Below, piece by piece: positions 14,805 through 23,581 of a DNA stretch of 64,000 nt (positions within the stretch are counted from its first letter, which is position 1; each line of letters starts with the position of its first letter). Below the pieces are notes generated by a model. That model saw nothing but the letters and a program-made list of their open reading frames with translations, ran no database searches and was not told the origin of the DNA. The DNA lies in assembly GCF_003268675.1 (NCBI RefSeq), contig NZ_CP029378.1, positions 3,844,001 to 3,908,000 of the forward strand. The letters are read 5' to 3'. Position numbers and translations under genes: made by a program. The DNA comes from Streptomyces bacillaris (GTDB lineage: Bacteria; Actinomycetota; Actinomycetes; Streptomycetales; Streptomycetaceae).

Positions 14805-16415
14805 TCAGCTGTCGCCCTCGCGCTGGCCCAGGGTGACTTCGGCAGTGGAGGTCTTGCCGTCGCGCTCGTACGTCAAGGTCACCTTCTCGCCGGGCTTGCG
14901 GGTCCAGATCTCGCCGATGAGGGTGGGGCCGCTGTCGATCACGGTGTCGTTGAACTTGGTGATCACGTCGCCCGGCTTGAGGCCCGCCTCGGCCGCGGGG
15001 CCGTTCGGGGTGACGGAGGGAGTGCCGGCCGCGCCCTCGGGGGAGATGGCGGCGCCGCCGGTCTTCTCCTCCATGGAGACGGTGGCGCCGATCACCGGGT
15101 AGACCGGCTTGCCCGTCTTGATCAGCTGCTCGGCGACGTTCTTCGCCTGGTTGATCGGGATCGCGAAGCCGAGGCCGATCGAGCCGGCCTGGGACTGGCC
15201 GAGGCCGCCGCCCGTCGACTGGATCGCGGAGTTGATGCCGATGACCGCGCCCGTGGCGTCGAGCAGCGGGCCGCCGGAGTTGCCCGGGTTGATCGAGGCG
15301 TCCGTCTGCAGGGCGCTCATGTACGAGTTCTTGTTGCTGGAGCCGTCCCCGGAGGCGACCGGGCGGTTCTTCGCGCTGATGATGCCCGTGGTGACCGTGT
15401 TGGAGAGGCCGAAGGGCGCGCCGATCGCGATCGTCGAGTCGCCGACCGCCACGCTCTCCGAGTTGCCGAGGGGGAGCGGGGTCAGGCCCGCCGGGGGGTT
15501 CTTGAGCTTCAGTACGGCCACGTCGTAGCCCTGGGCCCGGCCGACGACCTCGGCCGCGTACTTCTTGCCGTCGGAGAACGTGGCCGACAGCTCGCCGGAC
15601 TCCGCGGCGGAGGCCACCACGTGGTTGTTCGTGAGGATGTGGCCCTCCTTGTCGTACACGAAACCGGTGCCCGTGCCGCCCTCGCCGTCGCCGCCCTGCG
15701 CGTCGATCGTGACCACGCTGGGGAGCGCCTTCGCCGCGACCCCGGCCACGGTGCCCGCCGGGCGCTTGAGGTCCCTCGGGGAGTCCGACGCCGAGACGGT
15801 GGTCGAACTGCCGGACGAGCCGTTGTCGTTGCGGTCGGCGGCCCAGAAGCCAAGCGCGCCGCCGATGCCGCCGGCGACCAGGGCCGCCACCGCGACCGCC
15901 GCGACCAGTCCGCCCGCGCCCCGCCTCCCGGTGCCCGGGGAGGGGGTGTGGCCGGGCTGCGGGGACGGGGCGCCCCAGACCGGGCCGCCGCCGCTTCCGT
16001 TGCCGACGCCGCCGCCGGGCGTGTGGGCCGCGCCGCCGCCCGCGTACGACGGGACCGCGGGCGGGGGCGGGGGCCAGGAGGCGGCGCCCGCGGGGGGCTC
16101 GGGCGCCGCCCCGTACGGGGAGTGCGGGGGCTGGTGGGGGTGCGGGGGCATGGGGGGCTGGGGTGTGTGAGCCGTCGCCGCGTGGTCCTGGGGCGTGCCC
16201 TGGGCCGTGGGGGTGTGGCGCGGCGCGTCCGCGTGCGTCGGGGTGACGGGCGGGGCGGCGGGGGGTGTCGCCTCCGCGGCCGTCGTGTCCTTGGGCTCGT
16301 CCCGTACGTTCTCCGCCGCCGGGTCGGGAGTGGTGGCGGGCACGGGAGGTGCGGGCGGAACGGACGGCACGGCCGGTACCGCGTTGCCCTCGGTGCCCTC
16401 GTTCTCTGTGCTCAC
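14805..16415 (-). CDS. HtrA/DegP-like membrane-anchored serine protease with PDZ domain
   Basis: S1C-family protease of 536 residues that handles misfolded extracytoplasmic proteins. It has a Pro-rich cytoplasmic N-terminus (1-165), one membrane segment (about 168-190), a trypsin-like domain with the triad H265 (NNHVV), D298 (YDVAVLK) and S380 (GNSGGPL), and one PDZ domain (about 440-530). The protease and PDZ face outward. The start is GTG at 16415 with GAGGAG upstream. It is divergent from the glycerophosphodiesterase gene, so the roughly 200-bp spacer holds both promoters. Relatives are controlled by CssRS-type envelope-stress systems, but I see no regulator gene here. Confidence 0.93.
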   Translation of the reverse strand: MSTENEGTEGNAVPAVPSVPPAPPVPATTPDPAAENVRDEPKDTTAAEATPPAAPPVTPTHADAPRHTPTAQGTPQDHAATAHTPQPPMPPHPHQPPHSPYGAAPEPPAGAASWPPPPPAVPSYAGGGAAHTPGGGVGNGSGGGPVWGAPSPQPGHTPSPGTGRRGAGGLVAAVAVAALVAGGIGGALGFWAADRNDNGSSGSSTTVSASDSPRDLKRPAGTVAGVAAKALPSVVTIDAQGGDGEGGTGTGFVYDKEGHILTNNHVVASAAESGELSATFSDGKKYAAEVVGRAQGYDVAVLKLKNPPAGLTPLPLGNSESVAVGDSTIAIGAPFGLSNTVTTGIISAKNRPVASGDGSSNKNSYMSALQTDASINPGNSGGPLLDATGAVIGINSAIQSTGGGLGQSQAGSIGLGFAIPINQAKNVAEQLIKTGKPVYPVIGATVSMEEKTGGAAISPEGAAGTPSVTPNGPAAEAGLKPGDVITKFNDTVIDSGPTLIGEIWTRKPGEKVTLTYERDGKTSTAEVTLGQREGDS

Positions 16416-16616
16416 AGCTCTCTACTCCTCGGTTCCACTCGGCATCCAGTCGGCATTCGGCAAGAAATCCGCTGTGCAGGTGTCTGCGGTCAGCTTTTCC
16501 CACGGCGCGTCTGGCCACTGTAAGCAGGACCTGTGCATCCGCACACCAATCTTTACATCAGACAAAACGGACCTCCAGGGTTACATGTGCTCACCCACCC
16601 CCGTGGCGGTGACACC

Positions 16617-17453
16617 ATGGCGCGCGTGACCCAAGCACGGCAGCGCAGCACCCACACCGCGATCCAGGTCGTCGCCCACCGCGGGGCCTCCGACGACGCC
16701 CCCGAACACACCCTGGCCGCCTACCGCAAGGCGATCGAGGACGGGGCCGACGCCCTGGAGTGCGACGTCCGGCTGACCGCCGACGGCCACCTCGTCTGCG
16801 TGCACGACCGCCGGGTGAACCGCACGTCCAACGGGCGCGGCGCCGTCTCCGCCCTGGAGCTGGCCGACCTCGCCGCCCTCGACTTCGGCTCCTGGAAGGA
16901 CCGCGAGGAGTCGCCCGACTGGGATCCGGCGCCGGGCGAGCTGACCTCCGTGCTCACCCTGGAACGGCTCCTGGAGCTGTTCACCGACGTACGGGCCACC
17001 GGGCGGCCGCTCCAGCTGGCCATCGAGACGAAGCACCCCACCCGCTGGGCCGGACAGGTCGAGGAGCGGCTCCTGCAGTTGCTGAACCGCTTCGGCCTGG
17101 CCGAGCCGCCGGCCGACGAGCCCTCCCCCATCCGCATCATGAGCTTCTCCGGCCGCTCCCTGCACCGCGTCCAGGCCGCCGCGCCCGCGCTGCCCACGGT
17201 CTACCTGATGCAGTTCGTCTCGCCCCGGCTGCGCGACGGCCGGCTGCCCGCCGGATCGCGGATCGCCGGACCCGGCATGCGGATCGTGCGCAGCCACCCC
17301 GGATACATCGAACGGCTCCACCGGGCGGGCCACCGGGTCCACGTGTGGACCGTGAACGAACCGGCCGACGTGGAGCTGTGCGCCGAACTCGGCGTCGAGG
17401 CGATCATCACCAACCGCCCCAAGCAGGTTCTGTCTCAACTGGGCCGCATTTAG
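16617..17453 (+). CDS. glycerophosphodiester phosphodiesterase
   Basis: GDPD-family TIM-barrel enzyme of 278 residues that hydrolyses glycerophosphodiesters to glycerol-3-phosphate and an alcohol. Signature residues are visible near the N-terminus: H21-R22 (VAHRGA), E48 and D50 (LECDVRLT) and H63 (CVHDRRV). No signal peptide is seen, so it is probably cytoplasmic. The ATG at 16617 was chosen because the homologous region starts just after it; a longer in-frame extension upstream lacks family similarity. The ribosome site is weak. Confidence 0.9.
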   Translation: MARVTQARQRSTHTAIQVVAHRGASDDAPEHTLAAYRKAIEDGADALECDVRLTADGHLVCVHDRRVNRTSNGRGAVSALELADLAALDFGSWKDREESPDWDPAPGELTSVLTLERLLELFTDVRATGRPLQLAIETKHPTRWAGQVEERLLQLLNRFGLAEPPADEPSPIRIMSFSGRSLHRVQAAAPALPTVYLMQFVSPRLRDGRLPAGSRIAGPGMRIVRSHPGYIERLHRAGHRVHVWTVNEPADVELCAELGVEAIITNRPKQVLSQLGRI

Positions 17454-17623
17454 CACACAACAGGCACGCAAAGCACCCCCGTACCACCCCGGCGGGGAGT
17501 ACACCGGCGCACTCGTCGAGCACTTCTTCGTGACGAGTGCGTCACCGACAGCCCCCTGGCCGGTTTCCGGTGCAGCTCAGTGGGGCATCCAACCCGTGGC
17601 GTGGGGCAAAGGAGGTCTCGGGG

Positions 17624-18145
17624 GTGGCGTTGGTGGTGGCACAAGAGGTGCCTGCGTCGTCGAGCATGGCCGTTCCCCATGGCCCTGCGGGCGTGGGGCA
17701 GGCACGACACCGGATGCGTGAGCAGTTGCGCGGCAACGGGGTGTCGGACGCGGTCGTGGACGACGCCGTGCTCATCCTTTCCGAACTGCTCAGCAACGCC
17801 TGTCGCCACGGCAGGCCACTGGGACGGCACGCGGATGTCGGTGACGGCGACATCCGGGCCGCGTGGCACGTGGACACGGGCGGCGGTCTCACCGTGGAGG
17901 TCACGGACGGCGGCGGGCCCACCCGCCCGGTTCCCTCCACCCCCTCGGTGACGGCACGCGGCGGGCGCGGGCTCAACATCATCAGCGCCCTGGCCCAGGA
18001 GTGGGGCGTACGGGACGACTCGTCGGGCGAGGTCACGGTCTGGGCCCACGTCCCCTCCCCGAAGCCGCCCGAGATCGGCGCGGTCGGCGGACTCACCGGG
18101 TTCGAAGGGCTCGACTTCTCCGACGTCCTCGACGACGCGAGCTGA
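17624..18145 (+). CDS. anti-sigma-type ATP-binding protein (HATPase_c, GHKL fold)
   Basis: A 173-residue protein with a single histidine-kinase-like ATPase domain of the RsbW/SpoIIAB type that is abundant in Streptomyces. The N-box is visible as LILSELLSNACRHG, and the glycine-rich part as VTDGGGPTRP and RGGRGLNIIS. Such proteins bind sigma factors or anti-anti-sigma partners and may phosphorylate them. GTG at 17624 has GGAGG at 17611-17615, and in-frame upstream codons lack a ribosome site. It is followed by a tandem-repeat spacer. Its partner is unknown. Confidence 0.8.
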   Translation: MALVVAQEVPASSSMAVPHGPAGVGQARHRMREQLRGNGVSDAVVDDAVLILSELLSNACRHGRPLGRHADVGDGDIRAAWHVDTGGGLTVEVTDGGGPTRPVPSTPSVTARGGRGLNIISALAQEWGVRDDSSGEVTVWAHVPSPKPPEIGAVGGLTGFEGLDFSDVLDDAS

Positions 18146-18158
18146 CCGCCCCGACCGC

Positions 18159-18302
18159 GGAGTCGCAGGCGCCGGTACGACGACGGTGTCACAGGCGTAT
18201 CTACGGCGACGGTGTCACGGGCGTATCTACGGCGACGGTGTCACGGGCGTATCTACGGCGACGGTCTCGCGGGCGCGTGTACGGCGACCGGGTCGCGGGC
18301 GG
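18159..18302. repeat. 26-bp tandem repeat (minisatellite), about 5.5 copies
   Basis: Units like ggtgtcacgggcgtatct...gac repeat every 26 bp from 18159 (degenerate), 18185, 18211, 18237 and 18263, with a partial unit at 18289. The three central copies are nearly identical. As 26 is not a multiple of 3, the array is not coding in one frame. It fills the spacer between the ATPase gene and the SEC-C gene. Confidence 0.9.
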
Positions 18303-18308
18303 CTAGGC
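18303..18308 (+). promoter_or_regulatory. candidate -10 for the SEC-C protein
   Basis: TAGGCT abuts the repeat array. The implied start near 18315 gives a 36-nt leader with GGGAG before the ATG. The -35 would lie inside the last repeat unit, so copy number could affect expression. Confidence 0.4.
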
Positions 18309-18350
18309 TCGCGCCGAGACCGCACTGTCGCAATCGGGAGAACGCCCACC

Positions 18351-19316
18351 ATGGCCAAGAAGCGCCCTCAGACCAAGGCCGGGAAGCAGCAGCTCAAGGA
18401 CGGTGAGATCCCGGTCGTCGGGGCCCGTGAGCCCTGCCCGTGCGGTTCGGGCCGTCGCTACAAGGCGTGTCACGGACGCGCCGCCGCCCAGGCCGTGACC
18501 GAGCTGGTCCACCGCCCGTTCGAGGGACTGGCGGGCGAGTGCGACTGGGTCGCCCTGCGCGAGCTGGTGCCCGCCGCCACCGTCGAGCTGACGCTGAAGG
18601 GCGGGCTGCCCGAGGGCGTTCCGTCGGTGACCCTGGCGACCGTGCTGCCGATGGCGTGGCCCGCCCTGCGCCGCGACGACGGCTCCGTCCTCCTGGCCCT
18701 CCAGAACGACACCTCCTCCGGCGACCTGAGCCGCGACCTCGCGGACACCCTCCAGCGCGCGCTGGAGGTCGAGCCGGGCACCCCGGTCACCGCCCGCCGC
18801 GTACCGGCCGACGGGCCGCGCCTGCAGGATCTGCTCGACCCGGAGGCCGCGTTCGAGCCGGTCGTCCACACCGGGTTCGAGTTCTGGGTCCCCGACGCGG
18901 AGAACGCCACCCCGGAGGTGTCCGCCTCCCTGGAGCGCGCGAACGCCGCCGCGATCCCGACGGTGCTCCTCTCCGGCGTCGACGCCGCCTACTGGTGCGA
19001 GACCCCGGAGAAGAACCACCTGCGCTGGGTCATGCCGCACCCCGAGGAGCAGCTCCTCGACGCACTCGCCCGGCTGCACGCCGCCGGCACCTCCTCGCTC
19101 GGCGAGAACACCCGGCTCGTCGGCTCGTTCCGGGCGCACGGGGTGGTCGTCCCCGTCTGGGACCTGCCGACCTCGATGGGCGCCGAGGCGTGCGAGAAGC
19201 CGGCCGTCGCGTTCGCCGAGCGGCTGGCGACGGCCCTCGCCTCCGACGCCCCGCTCACCGCCGAGGAGCGGCGCGCCCGCGGCGGCCTCACCAACCGCCA
19301 GGTGACCCTCAGCTGA
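18351..19316 (+). CDS. DUF5926-type protein with N-terminal SEC-C zinc motif
   Basis: A 321-residue cytoplasmic protein. A basic start (MAKKRPQTKAGKQQLK) leads into a SEC-C zinc-binding motif (C29, C31, C40, H41), as found at the end of SecA and in several standalone proteins. The remaining roughly 280 residues form a conserved actinobacterial domain (DUF5926) without catalytic motifs I recognise. The ATG has GGGAG 11 nt upstream. Single-gene transcription is likely. Confidence 0.8.
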   Translation: MAKKRPQTKAGKQQLKDGEIPVVGAREPCPCGSGRRYKACHGRAAAQAVTELVHRPFEGLAGECDWVALRELVPAATVELTLKGGLPEGVPSVTLATVLPMAWPALRRDDGSVLLALQNDTSSGDLSRDLADTLQRALEVEPGTPVTARRVPADGPRLQDLLDPEAAFEPVVHTGFEFWVPDAENATPEVSASLERANAAAIPTVLLSGVDAAYWCETPEKNHLRWVMPHPEEQLLDALARLHAAGTSSLGENTRLVGSFRAHGVVVPVWDLPTSMGAEACEKPAVAFAERLATALASDAPLTAEERRARGGLTNRQVTLS

Positions 19317-19441
19317 CCCTGCCGGGACCCCTGCCGCGTACGGTGACTCGCGTCACAACTCACCGTACTCACAAGTAAATCGCCGTCCCTATAGGCGAGA
19401 TCGAATTTGCGAACGGCAGATCTCTTGTTACCGTTCTAGAA

Positions 19442-19481
19442 GCCCGGTCGCTGGTGCATCCCCCGTCGCCAGCGACCGGGC
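19442..19481. terminator. hairpin terminator between convergent genes
   Basis: GCCCGGTCGCTGG pairs perfectly with CCAGCGACCGGGC (13 bp, 14-nt loop). It lies between the SEC-C gene (plus) and the secreted-protein gene (minus). Confidence 0.8.
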
Positions 19482-19575
19482 GTCTTCGTCTCCGGGCGTC
19501 ACACGTCCTCGGCCGCCCGCGCCCCGGGCCGACTCGCTCGCCCGCCCGATGTTCTCGGTCGCCCGACGCGCTCGC

Positions 19576-20181
19576 TCAGCCCGACGCACCCGGCCGGTCC
19601 GATGCTTCCGGCACCGGCGCCCGGTCGGATCCGGCGCGCAGCAGCAGCGGCGCCTCCTCCACCGGACCCGCGCCCGCGTACTCCGCCACCGCCGCATAGG
19701 CGTCCGGCCCGCCCGCCGAGGGGCTCCTCGGGGTCTCGCAGCTGCCCGGCTCGTCGTGGGCCGGGAGGGCGCAGTGCAGTTCCACGGTCCGGCCGCCCGG
19801 CCCCATCAGCGTGAGTACGGAACGGAGTTCGGCTCCGGAGGTGTTGCGGTAGTAGGCGCGCGCCCAGGTCTCGCCGCCACCGGTCATGACACAGGTCTGC
19901 GCCTCGACACCCTCCGGCGCGACCAGCTCGGGCCCGCACCGGGCCGCGTCGCCGACAGGTGATGTCGATGGCGATGCGGAAGAAGAGGGTTCCGCCGTCG
20001 CACCGGAATTCATATACACATCATCAGAAAGCTTTTCCGCACGGATTCCTGACGAACTGTCCGGAGGTTCACCGTCCGCCGATACGGCATCCGGGGCGCC
20101 TCCGGGATCTGCGGAAGCAACGATCGGAATCAGGCACGCGAACGCCACGGCAGCCGTGAGACCGATCATGCGGAGATTCAT
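19576..20181 (-). CDS. secreted protein, unknown function
   Basis: A 201-residue exported protein. MNLRMIGLTAAVAFACLIPIVASA is a Sec signal peptide with cleavage near ASA; AFAC is too poor a lipobox for me to call a lipoprotein. The mature part has a Ser/Pro-rich stretch (about 75-90) and four Cys residues (ARCGP, QTCVM, LHCAL, GSCET) that could form two disulfides. The start is supported by AAGGGGG upstream; the frame extends further without a better start. No domain recognised. Confidence 0.75.
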   Translation of the reverse strand: MNLRMIGLTAAVAFACLIPIVASADPGGAPDAVSADGEPPDSSSGIRAEKLSDDVYMNSGATAEPSSSASPSTSPVGDAARCGPELVAPEGVEAQTCVMTGGGETWARAYYRNTSGAELRSVLTLMGPGGRTVELHCALPAHDEPGSCETPRSPSAGGPDAYAAVAEYAGAGPVEEAPLLLRAGSDRAPVPEASDRPGASG

Positions 20182-20343
20182 GGTGGCCCCCTTGCCGACT
20201 GCGCGCGAGTGACCGGGCAACGCCGGTATCCGAGCAACGCGGGTGACTCGGCTGACACGCGCACGCGCCTACGCGCGTATTCGAGGCCGACGATATCCAC
20301 GCGGGGCGCGCGGCCGGGCCGACCTGCGCCCGTTCACCACCGA

Positions 20344-20383
20344 TACGGCCCGGCTCACACCCGTACGAGTGAGCCGGGCCGTA
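20344..20383. terminator. strong hairpin terminator
   Basis: TACGGCCCGGCTCAC pairs perfectly with GTGAGCCGGGCCGTA (15 bp, 10-nt loop). It is downstream of the minus-strand primase-like gene and upstream of the secreted-protein gene. Confidence 0.8.
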
Positions 20384-20595
20384 CGCCGTCGTACACCTGC
20401 CGCCGCGCAAGCCGGCTGCCGTACGCCTGCCGCCGCGGACCGACAGCGCGCAAGCCGGCCGCGCGCCAGCGGTACACAAGCCGGCCCGCGTACGCCGTCG
20501 GTACACAACCGGGCCCGCGCGCCGTCAGTACGCAAGCCGACAGCACACGCCGTCGGCACGCCCGCCATCGGCACGCGCGCCACCAGCACACGCCG
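20384..20595. repeat. degenerate repeat-rich spacer
   Basis: About 210 bp dominated by imperfect copies of short words such as tacgccgtc, gcaagccgg and ggtacacaa, interleaved without a strict period. No ribosome site or recognisable protein is associated with the open frames. Probably non-coding. Confidence 0.5.
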
Positions 20596-21345
20596 TCAGT
20601 ACGCGAGTCGGCTGCCGCCGTCCGGGGCGCTGGTGCTCGCCTCGACCAGGGCGTCCAGGACGGCCTCGACATCCGGGAGCCAGGGGGCCGCCGCCCCCGC
20701 CCGTCCGCCGCCGCCCTTCGTGATCCGGCGGAGGACCGGGGTCGAGGGGGCCGGGGCCGCCAGGGGCGCGGGGGGCCGCTCCCAGCGGACCTGGCCCGTG
20801 CCGATCTCGGAGGGGGGCAGGACGAGATAGCCGCCCTCCCCGTGGAACCGGAGCGAGCTGGGCACCCAGTCCTTGCTGTACAGCAGCTCACCGAGCCGCT
20901 CCAGCGTGTACGGGGCCACCAGCAGCGACCACCGGGTGGGCGTCGCGACGACGGGGCCCAGCCGCATGCCCATCCGGTCCAGCGCGACCAGCGCCCGCGC
21001 ACCGGCCAGCGCGGGCAGGCTCACGGCGCACGGCGCACGGCCGCCGGTCGCCAGGATCACCGGGGCGGTGGGGCGGTTGGTCCACCACCAGCGCACCATG
21101 CGCTCGTCCGTGGTGGCCGCCAGCAGTACGGGGTCGAAGGGGTGCGCGCCGGGAACGGCGCAGTCGGGGTCACGACAGGCGCAGCCGAGGCCGCGCCCGT
21201 CGCGCAGGGCGGCCGGCGCGGTCCCGGCTCCGGGGAGCACGGGCCACTGCCATGCGGTGGCGAAGGTCAGGGCCGCTTCCAGCCGGGCGGCACCCTCCTT
21301 GCGCCGGAGCCGGAGCCTGCGTCGCCTTCCGAGGATCTCGCGCAT
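20596..21345 (-). CDS. primase/polymerase-like protein lacking the catalytic motif
   Basis: A 249-residue protein related to the bifunctional primase/polymerase N-terminal domain: LDAA-like helix (LEAALTFATAWQWPVLPG), a CACRDPDCAVPGAHP cysteine segment, TNRPTAPVILATGG and FHGEGGYLVLPPS. Where active members have an acidic metal-binding DxD strand, this one has CAVSLPAL, so it is probably catalytically dead. Several in-frame starts exist; ATG at 21345 (MREILGRRRR) was preferred as the beginning of conserved sequence, with AAAGGAA some 11 nt upstream. It may bind nucleic acid or nucleotide without synthesis. Confidence 0.72.
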   Translation of the reverse strand: MREILGRRRRLRLRRKEGAARLEAALTFATAWQWPVLPGAGTAPAALRDGRGLGCACRDPDCAVPGAHPFDPVLLAATTDERMVRWWWTNRPTAPVILATGGRAPCAVSLPALAGARALVALDRMGMRLGPVVATPTRWSLLVAPYTLERLGELLYSKDWVPSSLRFHGEGGYLVLPPSEIGTGQVRWERPPAPLAAPAPSTPVLRRITKGGGGRAGAAAPWLPDVEAVLDALVEASTSAPDGGSRLAY

Positions 21346-22002
21346 GAGCGCTCGTTCCTTTCCGTTGAACGCCGAGTCCACATGACGTAGACGCGTGTGG
21401 GACATCGCGTGCACGTCTCTTCGCTGTGCGTACGTGCTCAAGAGGTTCTGCGGTACGGGCGTGCCTTCGGTACCGAGCGTGAGCCGAGCCGAGCCGAGTG
21501 GAACCGATCCGAGTGGAACCGATCTGGGGTGGTGCCGAGCTGTGTGGAGCCGGGGGCGCCCGCCACGGGCGCCTCGTGCCTACCGGCCGGGCCCGGTCCC
21601 CGCCGCGTCGGGCGGAGGCGTGACCGTCGCTTGATCGCGACCGTCACGGGTAAGGACGTTCCGGACCCGCTGTCAGGTTCCTGAGCGGTCGCATCCGCCC
21701 GTGAGCGTCTGCCCCGAGCATCGTCGATTACGTACCCAGCCTGCCCGGAATGACGCCGCCCCGGGCATTTCACCCCGGCGGAACCCCTTGTTGAGCTGCC
21801 CCAGTCGACCGCAAATCGGCGCCGGAGGGTACATTTTTCGGCCAACTTGCCCAACACTGGAAGAGCGCTGGAAGAACACCGGACAGGCCCGGAAGAGGTG
21901 CTGATCCGGCGAGCCTCCAGGGGACAATGCTGGACATCGGGTTACTTGTGCGTGTACATGTGGATGCATTGATAGTGGCGCAGAATCACATGGGGGTTTG
22001 CG
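21346..22002. other. 657-bp spacer with a short direct repeat
   Basis: No supported protein gene. Around 21478-21527 the words ccgagccgag and gagtggaaccgat recur two to three times in tandem. The rest shows no clear hairpin. It must hold the promoters of the divergent primase-like and phosphatase genes. Confidence 0.45.
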
Positions 22003-22047
22003 ATGCTATTCGACGAATCGCACCAGCATGAGAGCTGGCTGTCATGA
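22003..22047 (+). CDS. possible 14-codon leader peptide
   Basis: ATG at 22003, preceded by GGGGG about 7 nt upstream, opens a 14-codon frame (MLFDESHQHESWLS) whose TGA overlaps the phosphatase ATG by 4 bp (ATGA). The phosphatase has only a weak ribosome site of its own, so translational coupling is plausible. No homology was claimed or tested. Confidence 0.35.
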   Translation: MLFDESHQHESWLS

Positions 22048-23423
22048 GCGCCCCTCACCTGCCGAAAGTGGCTGGAATCGATCCAGAAGTTCCGGTTTCA
22101 ACGCAGACTGCCGCTCCTCTGAGGGAGATCCCGGCAGCGCCCGGAGCCTTCATCCAGGACCGCCTCGCGGGCTGGGTCTCGGACCTCACGACCCTGCACG
22201 AACTCACCGAGCGGCTGGCCTCCACCGCCACCCTCGACGCCGCCCTCAACGAGCTGCTGCACGCCGGAGCCGCCCTCGTCGGCGCCCGCCGCGGACTCCT
22301 CGTACTGGAACGGGCGGGCACCACGACCCCTTCCACCACCCTCGGTCTCGGGCTCGGCCCCGCCGACCTCGGGCACCTGGAGACCGTGGAGCGCTCGGCC
22401 ACCGCCCTGGGCCGGGTCCTCGACGGCCCCCCGGAAGCCGCGGACGCGAGGGACGGGATCGCCACCCCCGACCTGCTCGGTGACCAGGACCTCGACCCCC
22501 GTCACCGCGAGGTCGCCACCCGTCTCGGGTACGCCGCCAGTTACGCCCTGCCCCTCGCCTCCGAAGCGGCGGGCCGGCTCGGCGGTGCCGTCTGGTTCTA
22601 CGACGAACCGGGCGAGCCCTCGGAGAAGCAGCGCCACCTGGTGGGCCTCTACGCGCGGTACGCCACCGAGCACCTGGCCCGCCTGACCGAGCTGGAGCGG
22701 GCCCGCGCCGACATCGCGACCGTCGCCGAGGAGCTGCTGCCCAGCCGGCTGCCCCGCATCCCCGGCGTCCGGCTGGCCGCCCGGCACCGGACCGGGCCCC
22801 AGGGCGGCGGCGACTGGTACGACGCGCTGCCGCTGCCCGACCACGCGCTCGGTCTCGCGGTCGGCTCCGTCGGCGGTTCCGGGCCGAGCGCCATGGCCGC
22901 CATGGGCCGGCTCCGCGCCAGCCTGCGGGCGTACGCCGTGATGGAGGGCGAGGACCCCGTCGCCGTACTCTCCGATCTGGAACTGCTGCTGCGGCTCACC
23001 GAGCCCGCGCGGACCGCCACCGCCCTCTTCGCCTACTGCGAGCCCGCCGCCCGCAAGGTCGTGCTCGCCGGGGCCGGGCACACCCCGCCGCTGGTCCTCG
23101 GCGACCGGCGCTGCGAGTACGTCGAGACCACGCTCTCCGCCCCGCTGGGGATGCTCGCCTGCTGGGAGGCGCCGAGCGTGGAGTTCTCCCCCGCACCGGG
23201 AGAAACGGTGCTGCTCTACACGGACGGGCTGCTCCGCCGCACCGGCGACGCCATGGACCGCGCCTTCGCCCGGCTGCACTCCGCGGCCGCCTCCGTGCCG
23301 AAGGCGGACCGGCACGACCCCGCCGCCGTCACGGACCACGTCCTGCGCGCGATGCTGCCCGACGGCCTCGACCGGAGCGACTCAACCGAGGACGTGGTCG
23401 TCCTCGCCGCGCACTTCGACTGA
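22044..23423 (+). CDS. GAF-domain PP2C/SpoIIE-family serine phosphatase
   Basis: A 459-residue cytoplasmic phosphatase. A GAF sensor domain (about 45-215) precedes an SpoIIE-type PP2C domain (about 230-458). The PP2C metal site is recognisable from GGGDWYDALPLPD, but the usual acidic DVxGxG motif reads GSVGGSGPSA, and the late motif STEDVVVLAAHFD is kept. SpoIIE-type phosphatases normally act on anti-sigma factor antagonists in partner-switching pathways, and two anti-sigma-type ATPase genes lie within 5 kb. The loss of one acidic metal ligand makes full activity uncertain. Confidence 0.85.
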   Translation: MSAPHLPKVAGIDPEVPVSTQTAAPLREIPAAPGAFIQDRLAGWVSDLTTLHELTERLASTATLDAALNELLHAGAALVGARRGLLVLERAGTTTPSTTLGLGLGPADLGHLETVERSATALGRVLDGPPEAADARDGIATPDLLGDQDLDPRHREVATRLGYAASYALPLASEAAGRLGGAVWFYDEPGEPSEKQRHLVGLYARYATEHLARLTELERARADIATVAEELLPSRLPRIPGVRLAARHRTGPQGGGDWYDALPLPDHALGLAVGSVGGSGPSAMAAMGRLRASLRAYAVMEGEDPVAVLSDLELLLRLTEPARTATALFAYCEPAARKVVLAGAGHTPPLVLGDRRCEYVETTLSAPLGMLACWEAPSVEFSPAPGETVLLYTDGLLRRTGDAMDRAFARLHSAAASVPKADRHDPAAVTDHVLRAMLPDGLDRSDSTEDVVVLAAHFD

Positions 23424-23581
23424 GGTCGGCCCGCACACTTCGGCTGAGGCCTCCGCGCGCGTCGGCCGAGGCCCGAGGGGCGCGTGGGACCTCCTGCGTA
23501 ACAGGTCTTTCGGCCCTGGGCCCCCTTCCGCACGCCCGTACGATGGGGGGTGGTCCAGCGTCGCATCAAGGAGAGTCACAC

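Noticed and set aside
18159..18302. CRISPR array
   Set aside because: The 26-bp units are directly tandem without spacers and vary in sequence, so this is a minisatellite.
21397..21684. 95-codon plus-strand frame in the 21.3-22.0 kb spacer
   Set aside because: It covers a direct repeat, lacks a ribosome site, and the translation has no recognisable features.
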